The notes under the pieces are model-generated. The model was not told the origin of the DNA. It ran no database searches and saw only the letters and a program-made list of their open reading frames with translations. Shown here piece by piece: positions 1-30,929 of a stretch of 64,000 bases of DNA. The stretch lies in NCBI RefSeq assembly GCF_041260155.1, contig NC_091944.1, positions 13,209,272 through 13,273,271 on the forward strand, in the 5' to 3' direction. Numbering within the stretch: position 1 is the stretch's first letter; every line of letters begins with the position of its first letter. The stretch comes from Ptychodera flava (Eukaryota; Hemichordata; Enteropneusta; Ptychoderidae). The position numbers and the translations under genes were made by a program.

Positions 1-1498
1 GCTATACCCATTATCAAATGGAGCAGTGAGGAATAAATTGCCTTGCTCAGCGTGCAAGAGTCCCGAACTCACCATCCTCCGACATTTAGTCCTTTACGCC
101 CCTGTATGATTTGCAAACATGCGTAATGGCTGAATAAATGCTACGACACAAGGGACCATGTATAACATCAGCGGACAAAATATAAATTTAGGCTGCGTTC
201 ACAAATAACGTTGGGGAGGGGGGCTGGAGGAATCACGATTGAAATCTTACTTTTTTCAGATCCCCGTCAATACTCTCAAAAAATTTCAAGTCCCCCCTCG
301 ATACCCTCATAAATGTTGAAGTCCCGCCTCTAAAATTATCATATAGCCACATATTTATTTTGGATGCACTTAAAGAAATAATAGACATATTTGGCGATTC
401 TGCTCGCACATGTTCAACACTAAATGTTCAACACTACCTGTTATTGGCCGTTGGTAGCGCCATATTCCTGAGACAAGTTCTTAAATTGATTCATTTTAAA
501 ACGCAACAGTGGACATTTTTGATTTATGAGCTAAAAGCCGACTTGAGTTAATCTATCATGATCTGGCAAGGCAAGTGGCACCTGCTGAAGATCACACAAA
601 ATGACGATCATTAGAAAATATGCAAATTGTGAATTCCTGGCTACACTAGATGCTACTTATAAGTTTTAAAAAAATGATTATACTGGCAGGTTATAACTTT
701 CCATCAAATAAACGTTTAAATCTCTGAAAAATTTTTGGAGTTATAATGATAATTCTGAATCAGAGTCTTTAATTTACATGCACAAGCCAAGTTTGTCGTC
801 TCCGAACAAAAAATACGGGATTTATTCTCTGGTCGTTCTACGTCACGACAACCCGCGTCTATGTCATCAATTTCGGTGCGTCGGACCTTTTTTTTGTCGA
901 TCTTCGGTGTGCTCGTAATTTTGTAAACAAACAACATGGTCGCCGATGTTTCTCCCACGATCAGAAGTCATGTAATGAAATCGATATTTTCACAGACTAC
1001 GACATTACTAATCCGAACAATGTAAACACAAGAGTGTACCGCCTGTATATTCCGAAGGAATTACGTGAATAATTTGCGGAAACAACAAACTCGAAGCTGG
1101 TCGCGTATACCGTGGGTTCCGTACGCATTGCAAACAGGGTCAGGCGCGACGTTTACAGTGTTCGCGCCGTCGAGATTCAGTCGATATTTGTTCCCGAAAA
1201 ATAGCGTATCTTCGTCTGTGATAAATTTCTAGGACTATGCTATCTTTGAAATAGAGTATAACTTTGCAGAAGGTAGCCTACATGTAGACTGAGCTCCGAG
1301 AGCTGTCATTTGCTCCACACACGAACGAACGTGAGCTCAAGTGCACAGATGGACGACTGGAAATGATTGACAACTTGTGCACGGCGTACTGATATTTATT
1401 CCTAAAGTAGTTCAAAGTTTAAACGCGGAATCGTCATGGAAAACTTATTTTATTTTGCAAAAAATAACGAATTATTGGCTTGTGCATGTGATAAGTAT
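1..1498. other. Intergenic, no gene recognised
   Basis: I find no exon with a recognisable domain and no complete mobile element here. An 80-codon minus-strand reading frame at 716-958 is open but resembles no family I know and has no supporting neighbour exon. The stretch around 205-330 is rich in short C and G runs. The sequence leads directly into the hairpin element at 1499. Confidence 0.5.
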
Positions 1499-1648
1499 AT
1501 TATTCCCTAATATTTTTCTTCATTCAGCTCGGAAAATACTCGTGACGTAATGACCGTGTCACCACTCGTCTTCGACTCGTGGTGACACGGTCATTACGTC
1601 ACTCGTATTTTCCTTCGCTGAACGAAGAAAAATATTAGGGAATAATAT
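1499..1648. mobile_element. Foldback (long hairpin) element
   Basis: Two arms of about 67 bases (roughly 1499-1565 and 1579-1648) are near-perfect reverse complements around a loop of about 13 bases. The arms run from the sequence starting TATTCCCTAATATTTTTC to its complement. Each inner arm carries a TGACGTAA/TTACGTCA motif, which resembles a CRE/ATF site. The form is that of a foldback or MITE-type non-autonomous DNA element. I see no clear target-site duplication, so the family stays open. Confidence 0.65.
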
Positions 1649-1649
1649 C

Positions 1650-3267
1650 TAATTAATTTACAAAAAAGTACGTTTATTTTGTTATGTATTTTAGTTTCTT
1701 TTTTTGCTGATGACAACAAATAAAAAGTTTTACTTTTGTGTTATTTTACGATGAAAATGTGAAAATTTAGAAAATCAAGCATGGTCACCCCATCTTTTTT
1801 TCTTTAATATTTGATTATTCTCATATGCCAGAATTCAAAAAATCCCTGATAACTTTCAAGTCTCCTCGACTTCCATGTGTTGCTCTCTTGCCTGATCCTG
1901 TGTACAAGTATGTTTCACCGTCATGAGTGTCACATGACCCGAACTCTTCAGCTACTTCATAGTCAGAGCTATCTCTGTCACTGCCGGTATGCAGTGACAG
2001 TGACACTGCCCGTGGGCAGTAGCAGGGCAGTAGCTTTATTAACTTTGATAATTTTGACAATAATTTTGTTCAGTTTATACAACTGCATTCTTCTTCTACT
2101 TCCTACAGCGTGTTGAACTGTCCAGTATTCAGCTTACCACCACAGCCTGTGAATATATACCTGGCATTTATATCTATGACAAATGACTTTCAGTTTGGGC
2201 TCTAATTCTAATATTATATAGGGTCCAGGCCTTGGTGTCGCGCCAGGGGTTAAGATTAGAGATGTTATTTGTATTGATTCATGATTAATAATAGTGAAGG
2301 ATAAAATATAGTTACTTGTTACTTGCTATATACGTAGGACAACTATGCTCAGTTTACCCTCTGCTGAAAACAGTTCGCGTACACGATGTCATACCCTGCA
2401 AGTGTACAAATGTTGGACAAAAATTGTGTTTAACAAGGAACGTACTGTGCCATCATTATCGTTGTAGTAGTAACTGTACTGCTCAGTTTCAACTTGCAAG
2501 CTGAATTTATAGCGTTCCGTCTAAAAACTGGCAAGTTTTGCATCTAATTCATTAGCGGGGACCTCTCAACTTCTAAACACAAACCGAGACATTATGGCCA
2601 GCAACCGTATCCGCGCCCCATGAATAATCACAGATCCTAGGACTGAATCCCCCCAAGTAATAGTTTGATTGCAGTTTTTTGAGACTGACAATGTCCATAA
2701 GACGAACGATGGTCATCGATATCACACGATGAATCTCTCAGTTTGTGTTCAGAAGTTTAGAGGTCACCGCCTACGTCACTGTAGTGACGTGCTGCAGGGA
2801 TCCTCGACCAACAGTTTTACGCTAGCAAAATGGCGGTGTCCGTGTAGTCATATCATGTTGAGCGGATTTCTGGTATGATGAGTCCTTAATAACCAAGCTG
2901 TCGATGAGTGTTGGCAATTTGTAATTTGGATGGAAAAGTTTTCGAAATATCGTCGAACAAACTTGAACAAAGGGTGCTTGCGGCGGATTTGGACGCTTAG
3001 AAGCCCAGTTTATTCAATAAGCTTATCCCATAGCTGTGGTGGCGGGGTTAAAATCGTAAAAGTCAAAACCAGCCCGTAAAAGGCAGGAATCCCGCCTGAA
3101 AACACCACAGCACAGCTATGAACCCATAGCTAGGTCGGCTTGTGGCGGAGCCACTCCCGAAACGGCGGCTTTTAGACTTCAGCTGGTTGGTTTCAGTAAA
3201 ATATTAAAGTTCTTCTTTCCGATTTAAACTGACGTAGGCTTTCAGCAGTACATATTGTTACCAAGGG
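1650..3267. other. Intergenic, no gene recognised
   Basis: Only short reading frames occur, including overlapping opposite-strand frames near 1821-2116, and none has a recognisable domain. A weak inverted repeat (about 3029-3041 against 3102-3119) surrounds a 60-base spacer. The segmental duplication begins at about 3268. Confidence 0.45.
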
Positions 3268-3711
3268 GCTACTGATAGACTACACAATTACAAACTACTT
3301 ATAATGGTTCACAAGTATGTGATCTGTACGATGAGCTGTCTTCATGAAAGGTGTGGCCTCAACGGTCGAAACGCAGCAGGAATCTATCTACTGTGTACAA
3401 TTTTGCCCCGCCTCTGTTGATTTACTGGGAGCTTACGCCTTTCACCAACAGTGGCCAAAGTAAGTCAATGTTGCAGTCCAAGCCCAGTCATCAGCCCCCT
3501 CCCCATAACACTGTGCAAAGGTATTGTAGAAAGCATGCTTTACATATTAACTTGGAAGACACTTTACACGTATATATTCGTATTGATATGCAATTTATTT
3601 CACTCAATTAATTCATAATATACAATAGTTTTACTATTCTCTAACAGCACATTCGTAATATTGTCGGGCGTCTAAACTAACAGCGATCAATTTGTAATCG
3701 GTAATTTATGT

Positions 3712-4368
3712 CAGACTTGTAACGGGTATTGTTTAAGGCGTGAAGCGGTTACGTAACCCAACAATGTTCGCCTCGCCTCAGGTTGCTCTCGCCTCTCTTT
3801 TCCGAAGAGTGCCGACCATGCATCCTTCGGTAATTTCCGGATTTTCGCCAATTGTTAAGCGAAAGTATGTTCGGCAAAGTTTGTGTTGTTGTTGTCGTGT
3901 GGTGATGAGCGGAATTGACGTGCTGGCGAAAACGGGAATGTTTTGAGCTTCAGGAAAGTGAGTTTTACCGTTTTAAAAATTCCTCTCACATTTTTATGAA
4001 TATATAATGAGTGTGTTTGAACCAAATCTGAAAGTCTTTTATCGATACTGTCTGGTTTTACTCAATGGTTTACGGTCAGTCATACCGTCTTTTACACGTG
4101 CGTCAAGGAAGGACATGTTTATGAAACTGCTGGCGTGTTATGTTTTGATTGGCGTGAAGCAGTGTTTCTAGCCTGAGAGCTCACAAAGTAACTATGGTTG
4201 CTACGCGACTGGTAGTACGATGCCATCTCGTCGTATTTTTCGCATAATCTCGTGCAATTATCAACCACAAACAAAGCCTCCAAAAAGTTTAACACCTTTG
4301 AAGCTCATTTTAATATGAAAAGCCCATTGTCTACCGAGACGACCATGGAACAAAAGGCATGTCTGTGG
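3712..4368. mobile_element. TIR transposon copy (CAGAC...GTCTG), non-autonomous
   Basis: The insertion begins CAGACTTGTAACG and ends near GTCTG. It is flanked by TTATGT on both sides (3706-3711 and 4369-4374). Unit 2 has the uninterrupted site at about 27560, reading straight from GGTAATTTATG into TGTATTGGGAG. A related copy with better-preserved ends lies at 53911-54572. No transposase is visible. CAG-type termini suggest a hAT relative, but the duplication length is not a clean 8 bp, so the superfamily is uncertain. Confidence 0.65.
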
Positions 4369-5573
4369 TTATGTGTATTGAGAGACTCTTCAGGTGACCG
4401 TTCCTAAATCGTCAAGAACTCTGATGGCAGGTTCGAAATGCACGGCCTGTGCATAAATAGTTATTGAGCTTGTTGCGAGACAGTGATGTCATGCGCAAAC
4501 ATATTGAAATAGCGATTCTCAGTGGATTTGAAATACAAAACATTGCCTCGTCTTTCCCTGCGAATCTCGCAATCAAAATACTTGGTTTGCTTCGCTCGTT
4601 TTCTAATAGATCATGCACTAAAACAGAAAATCAATGTAAAATATCTTCTTCCAAAACTATGGAAACAGATTTCCAGATTTCTGAGTAAGGGATCTGCAAA
4701 GGCAATTGCACCCAAATATGTAACAATCAAAAGACTTAGTGATTTATATCTTGACTAGCATGTGTAAAATTTATGCAAGGTTGGTGACGTCAACACAAGT
4801 GAAGATACCAGTTTATATGAAGTCTTGGTGTCGAAATCAACATTCACATGATTCAATAAAGAGCAGAGAACATGATGAGTACTTGGATCCATCCAGTATT
4901 TGTCTTCATGTCTTCAGACCTGAAATGTAATAAAAGTTTCAGATGCGTTATAAGCAGTTATTATACTAATCATATTGAAATCTCCCCTCTTTTATTTTCT
5001 TAGACTTACTGTAGTGCAATTTTGGGACACTCTATAAATAATTGGGTAATATTACGAAAACATGGAGGAATTAATTGACAGTTTCGTTTTGTTATCCCAT
5101 GTTAAAGATTCTGAAACATTGAAACATGTACAAAAGCGCTATAAAAGTTAAAACTTTGTTTATTTAGATATGATCTGTCCACCTTTAAGAGTATCATTTA
5201 ACTTTTTGCAAGATTTCTTTAAACTCTATTAAATTCTACAATTCCAATGGGGTAAATAATGAAGACAGCTATATGTATATTGTAAATATAGCTACAAGCA
5301 ATGGCAGAGAGGATATATGAAAGTGAAAAATATTTTTGTATATATATTGATCTTTAGTCATAAGTTTATATTCACTCTCCATTTTTGAGAGCTAAATATT
5401 CCTCTGACCGTAAATAAGTCCTCGGTATTTTCGTTGTTTCTTCGTCAGCAACATTGGAGTTGGTAAGCAGTATGACTATAAATAATGCACAGGAGAGGGC
5501 GCCTATACTAGTAATCTAATATAATCATTTCATTTGTATGAATGTGATAATAAGACCGAAAACCATTTGAATA

Positions 5574-24419
<18,846 letters not shown>

Positions 24420-24802
24420 ATTTTGACTTTGCAAAGTGAAAGACTAGAATGCGATCGCACCTCTTCAATGCTCCCAATATCAACCTGATGTACGATCTCT
24501 ACCCACAATGCCCACTGATGCCGTGGTGTAGGTGGACAGGGATTTTTGCCTCACAGAACTTCCCTTAATTTGCATGCAGAAGCGAAAGTAGTAACATTTC
24601 ACACTCCCAATTGATTTCAACACTTCGTACACCTTTTGCAATCACGATATCAGGTTTCCGAAATTCTTCATCCTCCTGTTAGAGTGCGGACATTGGATGT
24701 ATTTTCCTGAATTGATTACATAACGATGACAGACTTTGAGATTAAAAACGCTCAACAATAAAATTAAAATAGGGAAGTGTTATATACGTATATAGTTCAT
24801 AT

Positions 24803-25416
24803 TGTTATATTGTAGGCTCCAACACAAAGGGTTGTCAATCGAACCAGAAGATTGTTGGCCTTCCGCTGTTGGGGTCAACAAATGGCCTAGGGAGTTGACC
24901 TCTGCCTGTTAATGGACTGGCAAAGGTTACAGCTTTATCTGCAGATCTTTGCCGAGACAAGCCTTCCATGTGAACAGAGGACAATGGACATCTCTCCAAA
25001 AGAAAATGGGGAAGAGTATTGTATTCTGGCAATCATCTGTGCTGGAGCCCTCAACTGTGGATGTTGTCAAGGGAATTCTATGCGTTGGTTGGTATTTGTC
25101 ACATGACCTAGCTAAGGGTATAAAAGCGACTGTACAGCTGTCTAAAGAGCGCTCGATACGACGAACCCAGGTCCTGTTGTTAACAGTCAACTGTTGTTGT
25201 TGTTTCTGTAGTTGGCTGTGCCTTACCGCATTTGTACATATCTTTCTACTCGGTACTGTGCTCCTGCTGCAGAGTTAACCTGCAGTTTCCTGTGGAACTC
25301 CAGGAATAGTCGTCATGTTCACTGAACTGAACTTTAGTGAGAAGGACGTCCGGTTGCGTCGAGCGACAGCCAAATGTATGTCAGTGAGCCTCTACTGTTG
25401 TAAGCCAAATACAACA
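24803..25416. mobile_element. Solo LTR 1
   Basis: A 614-base insertion begins TGTTATATTGTAGG and ends CCAAATACAACA, the TG...CA pattern with short TGTT/AACA inverted ends. It is flanked by ATAT on both sides (24799-24802 and 25417-25420). Unit 2 has the empty site at about 43012 (GTTCATATAGTTCAG). A TATAAAA box lies at 25119-25125. I find no internal retroelement sequence, so this is a solo LTR left by recombination. Its direction is inferred from the TATA box (plus). Confidence 0.8.
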
Positions 25417-26587
25417 ATATAATTCAGTTTATTTTAGTACGTATGGCCTTCGGCCAAAATGTACAAATCTATAATGAAAATGAGATAGAAATGGCTAGTC
25501 AAATATTAAAAATCATCAAGGAAAAAAGAAACTTATAACCAAATGAACAAGCACTTGTTTATAAGAAGAACTGAAACCACAATTTTAAGAAAATATTTCA
25601 CTACAGATATGATTTCTCATCTATGGTAAGTTCTCTCCTACATTTTGTCGCTAGAAATGAACGTTTACTCAGTTTACTCAATATTACCGTATTCTGAGAT
25701 GAGAGAAGTATTTTGAATTAATATGTGATGTGGCATAAGGCTCGAAATAGTAGAGAAACTATGTTTGACTCTCAAGTCCATATACTTCGGTCGTACGAGT
25801 AAAAAGACTCACTCGTCCTCAATAGACCCTGAACAGCAAACCTCACACACTCTATCCAGTCAAGAAATGTAACCGAAATATTCTGTCTTAATCTACAGGG
25901 ACAGGGCTGATGTTCTAAAGGTGCAAACAGCATGTCTGAAAACAGGTTTATCTATGAAATAAAGTAAGTTCTGATGACAGCTGTTTTAAAAGGGTCGGAT
26001 ACAGTTATAGCTTCAACACCTCTGTCTGCAAAGCCGAAGAAAAACTGTTTCATTGCAAACTCCTTACTGTTCCCGAACTTTACCAAGCCCGTAGCTCTGC
26101 AGCATTCCCTTTACCCCGCTGACCCAAAGTCATAACACTACTCGTCAGTCTTACTCATTTGAAATTCGTAATATTGAAACAATTACTGTTATTATCCATT
26201 TCCAGTATTACGAATCTGTATATGGTAATATGACAATATATTTATACTTTTATTCTTAATCATACCTGTCTTTAATGTACAAAATGAAGATTCGTTTTCT
26301 TTAGTCAAATCAATCCGGATATGTATCCCTTATTGGAAAGTTCATTAAATATGCAAATGAGTATGCCATCGTCACAAAACTCCAACATGACCTTGAAATC
26401 TACCATATGGTTCATTGGCTAACAGCTATTTACAGATTAAGCAGACATGATTCTAATATTCTTAGGATATATGATTTCTAATCACGAAATTATGTATATT
26501 ATGATAGGGAGTCAAAGCCAAGTCTTCAAAACTATCACCAAAGAGAATGTATGTCCAAAGACACATAGAGAAATTACTCAAGTGGTA

Positions 26588-26705
26588 TCTACCTTTACAT
26601 CCCCCCAGTATTCAATTGTTTATATCAAGAGATGTGTCTCTCATCCAAGAGTAATCATAAATTTAACAACATCGTCTCGTTCCCATGGTGTCCTTAGCCT
26701 ATCGA
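26588..26705 (-). pseudogene. Laccase relic C, exon 5-like
   Basis: The sequence from TCTACCTTTACATCC to CCTTAGCCTATCGAG resembles the complement of laccase exon 5 and its splice borders, with indels that break the frame. The matching part of relic D is at 44313-44430. Confidence 0.65.
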
Positions 26706-26884
26706 GATAATAATCAACATAGAGGTCTCCACAGTTTGCATGATGATACTCATGATGGTGTTGATAATGATCATCATCATACAAATTAAACCTATTCCGA
26801 ATCAAGAGGAGACTACCCTTCTAATAACACTTTTTATCTTTCAGCTACTAAGTTTTGTCAAATTCTCTTACTTACAGTCTCCGT

Positions 26885-26990
26885 GCGTAGTACAGGGTAA
26901 TGCACTCAGTGCCCCATACAATCTATCCGTTTGCTACCTGCAAAAATGGGCGCTGTGCTAAGGGAGGCTAGGGTTAGAAGGAAACTTAAA
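26885..26990 (-). pseudogene. Laccase relic C, exon 4-like
   Basis: GTGCCCCATACAATCTATCCG corresponds to the DGLYGA segment of exon 4. The WYHSH stretch is scrambled. The relic stops at about 27113, where unit 2 begins, so its exon 3 was not included in the duplication. Confidence 0.65.
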
Positions 26991-28869
26991 AAGAAAATCA
27001 CATGAAACATGCACATAGCTTTCGCCTTCATTACAGCATAAAATATTTATGTTGATAAGCAATGAATCAGGTTTTTTGCTGAGAAAAATGTGCCCGTCAT
27101 GAAGCAGAAGTATTAAGGCCCACTGATAGACTACACAATTGCATACTACTTATAATGGTTCACAAGTATGTGATCTGTACGATGTGCTCTCTATATGAAA
27201 GTTGTGGTCTCAACGGTCGAAACGCAGAAGGAATCTATCTACTGTGTACAATTTTGCACCTGCCTCTGTTGATTTACTGGGAGCTTACGCCTTTCACTGA
27301 CAGTGGCCAAAGTAAGTCAAAGTTTCAGTTCAAGCCCAGTCATCAGCCCCCTCCCCATAACACTGTGCAAAGGTATTGTAGAAAGCATGCTTTACATATT
27401 AACTTGGAAGACACTTTACACGTATATATTCGTATTGATATGCAATTTATTTCACTCAATTAATTCATAATATACAATAGTTTTACTATTCTCTAACAGC
27501 ACATTCGTAATATTGTCGGGCGTCTAAACTAACAGCGATCAATTTGTAATCGGTAATTTATGTGTATTGGGAGACTCTTCAGGTGACCGTTTCTTAATAG
27601 TCAAGACCTCTGATGGCAGTTCAAAATGAACGAACTGTGTATAAATAGTTATTGAGCTTGTTGCGAGACAGTGATTTCATACGCAAAACATATTGATATA
27701 GCGATTCTCAGTTGAAATACACAAAATTGCCGCTTCTTTCCTCTGCGAATCTCGCAATCAAAATATTTTGTTTTGCTACGCTCGTTTTCTAATCGATCGT
27801 GCACTAAAAAAAAAATCAATGTAAGTTATCTTCTTCCGAAATTATGGAAATAGAATTCCATATTTCTGAGTAAGGGATCCGCAAAGGCAATTACACCCAA
27901 ATATGTAACAATTAAAAGACGTGGTGATTTATATCTTGACTAGCATGTGTAAAATTGATGTAAGGCTGGTGAGGTCAACCGCAAGTGAAGATACCGTTTT
28001 ATATGAAGTCTTAGTGTCGAAATCAACATTCCTAAAAGTTGTTACCCATGATTCAATAAAGATCAAAGAGCACGATAAGTACTAGGGTTAATCCAGCGTT
28101 TGTCTTCATGTCTGCAGACACTGAAATGTAATTTACATGAAGTTTTGTTATCGAGCTTGCTTGCTTTCAATAGGTGTAAGTAAAAGTTTTAGAAAGAGCG
28201 CTATAAGCAGAACATATACAAATCATGTTAAAAATCTCCCCTATCTTTTATTTTTTTAGCCTTACTGTAATACTTTTTTTGGACTCTATAAATGATGAAA
28301 TAGTATTACGAATACGGGGAGGAATTAATTCACAGTTTCGAATTGTTTTTTCTGTTGTTAAGATACTGAAATATTGAAACAGGTTCAAAATCACTGTAGA
28401 ATTGAATTCTTTGTTCATTTTTGATATGGATCTGTTCACCTTTTAGAGTATCATTTAACTTTTTGTAAGATTTCTGTAAAGTATATTTACAATTCCAATG
28501 GCCCGGGGTAGATAATGAAGACAGCCATCCATATTGTAAATATAGCAACAAGTAATGATAAAGAGGACTGATGAACTAGGAAAATATTTATGTAGATATA
28601 CTGATCTTTAGTCAGAAGTTTATATTCACTCTCCATTTTTGATAAATAAATATTCAATCCCATTTTATAGCAGACGTCTGACTGTAAGTAAGTCCCCGGT
28701 ACTTTCGTTGTTTCTTCTTTAACAACATAAAAGTTGGTAAGCAGTATGACTATAAATAAGTTCGCAGGGGGCGCCTAGTAATCTAATATCACCAATTAAT
28801 TTGTATGGATTTGTTAAAAGACCAAAAACCATTTGAATACTATTATGGTTTTTCTAACCTAAGACGCGT

Positions 28870-29056
28870 TTAATGTCCAGTCTTATCCCCAGAGTTTCCA
28901 ATTTTCTCGTTGAACTCTTCTGCTGACCAGGTAAAGTCACCACATGTTTTGAAGTTCCTCGTGGAGTCTTCATTTCACTGTCATTACCCTCTTTGATCAT
29001 CAGGGCCATTCCTTCAACTTGGTGTATTTCGATGTGACAGTGTACAAACCACCAGC
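28870..29056 (-). pseudogene. Laccase B exon 12
   Basis: GWWFVHCHIEIHQVEGMAL is kept, so the last copper ligands read correctly. One base is missing at about 28959-28963 relative to copy A. This changes the tail after MKTP and takes the frame past the old stop (28870-28872) to a TAG at 28854. Confidence 0.8.
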
Positions 29057-29591
29057 CTTTGCAAAGCGATAAGGAATGACAAGGATGTGAACATTACGTA
29101 AAAAGTGGTTTGTGACGGCGAAAAGTTTGACACATTCTACTGGGAGAATGTGGTCACATGCTCTAATTTGACCAAATTACCACTTTGCCTCAATGGAAAG
29201 AGGATATCAAAGTTGATTTTGCAATGTGCTAACCTAGCGAGTTTCTCAGTCGTAGCATGGGAGGAATGTCAGGGCCTTCGTCAAATTTGCTATTTTCAAA
29301 GGGTTGAAAGTACATAGTTTAAGGAACATTATTGCCTAAGCTTGCGACAACTTAACTTTGGAGCTGTTGGCTATCCCAAGGTTAGATTTGTATATAGTTC
29401 ACATTCCTAACAAAATATATTCGAGTCTCGTAGAGTCCAGACAGTCGTATCTATCATCACTTGTCATATTCATTATCAATGGAAAATATAAGTATCACTT
29501 TTCTATGAACTCACTTACGTATCCATTCTTATCCTTTAAACAATCTATTAAATAACTAGTGATTGGCTGTCCTGATGTCAAGCGAACATAC

Positions 29592-29881
29592 CCGGATTAT
29601 CTGCCACATATCTGATGACAACATATCCACCAACGGGTACTATAACTGTATCTTTCATCGGAGGGTTTACAAGATTCAAACCAGGGATATTGTCTCCTCC
29701 CCAGCTGGTGTTACGCCATTTACCAGAGTTACAACGTCATCCTCTCCACAGTCGATATCTTGGTTGTCACCAGTGTATAACCCATTGGCATTGGCATTAT
29801 ATTGGGCGTAACCGGTCTTTAAGACATAGAAGTGGTGGCCATGGAGATGTACAGGATGAGGCGTTCCTCGTATTCCTTCGC
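29592..29881 (-). pseudogene. Laccase B exon 11
   Basis: [20 protein letters not shown] is intact. An in-frame two-codon gain (Asn-Ala repeats) precedes NGLY. One base is lost at about 29735-29738, after DCGED, so the second half is out of frame. Confidence 0.8.
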
Positions 29882-30141
29882 CTGAAAGTAACAGAATATA
29901 TGGACATTGATATGCCATACCGACTTCGATATGAAAACAATGTGCCTAAAAGTTTCAGCTCTTCACGGATTTCATGGGACTAATTTCGACCTCATTCCGG
30001 CATACATTGATCGATACAGTCTCAATAATAATTAACACTTGGGACGATGCTTTCATGTGTATTGTTGAAGGTCTTGAAAGTGCATCATGAAGGGAACGTA
30101 CCGTAGGATTATCGGTGACTTCCTTGTGCAGGTTTACATAC

Positions 30142-30289
30142 CTGAATATTGTACCATGTTGTAGAGGACGATCTGAACCACTTTGCCAGTCTTGATTTCA
30201 ATGAAATGGGTACAACTACAGTGTCGTTTAGCACACTCAGTCTCGTTACACATCGTCATGTAGTCCTCATATTTTCCACCAGGCAGTGT
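30142..30289 (-). pseudogene. Laccase B exon 10
   Basis: Open and equal in length to copy A: TLPGGKYEDYMTMCNETECA, then HCSCTHFIEIKTGKVVQIVL. The substitutions are mild and the splice sites are kept. Confidence 0.8.
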
Positions 30290-30632
30290 CTTTTCAAAAA
30301 ATCGAAATGAAATTACTATTATCCTACTTTTCCATGTGAAAGATATAGTCTATCATTTCAATAAATTCTTTAAATATGAACACCAATACACTGCCTTCCG
30401 CCAAACTGCACCAAGTTAATAATTTGGCAAACAATTTCATAAAATAATATAAAATAAAATAATAATATGTATTTAGATATGAGAAATCTTTTCATTGGAT
30501 GATACCATGAAAAGGCTATAGAGATAACTTGTCAAGTCGTCTACAAAGTCCATAATCTCACACTTGGCAAGGTAGGTTGTACATAGTTGAAGTATGAAAT
30601 AGAAAACAAAGAAGTTAGAATAAAGTGCGAAC

Positions 30633-30836
30633 CATGGGTGGCGTGGATGGTGGAATGAAACGTCTGCCATGACAGATGACCGTCTGGAAACAGTCCCCGC
30701 AAAGTGGAAGTTAATGAACAGTTGTTCAGCATTACTGTCGTTGATTTTAGGGATCGATGGTGGAGGGGGCTGGCTATCTGGTGCTTTTGCATTGGCAATT
30801 GGTATGCAGTCTCTATATCGATCAGGTGGAAAGTTC
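30633..30836 (-). pseudogene. Laccase B exon 9
   Basis: Starts NFPPDRYRDCIPIANAKAP and reads FAGTVSRRSSV correctly, where copy A is broken. It then loses one base at 30667-30671, where copy A has AAC for the Asn of VNGRR. The two copies are therefore broken at different points of the same exon. Confidence 0.8.
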
Positions 30837-30929
30837 CTGGAATATATTAAAACAGATACTAGTGAGTATAGAGCAAAATTGAAGATGAAGCGCCGCATAA
30901 GCTTACAAAAACCCATAGCCTCAAGTTAG

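Noticed and set aside
716..958. 80-codon frame on the minus strand
   Set aside because: No recognisable domain, no splice partner and no repeat match seen. Length alone is not enough at this base composition.
1821..2116. Overlapping 79-codon frames on both strands
   Set aside because: The minus-strand one looks acidic and protein-like in part, but I cannot tie it to any family or neighbouring exon.
24420..24434. Upstream start for laccase A exon 1
   Set aside because: It begins at a TTG codon. The ATG at 24417-24419 opens directly into the signal peptide.
24912..25278. Overlapping frames on both strands, up to 109 codons
   Set aside because: They lie wholly inside solo LTR 1 and show no retroelement domain.
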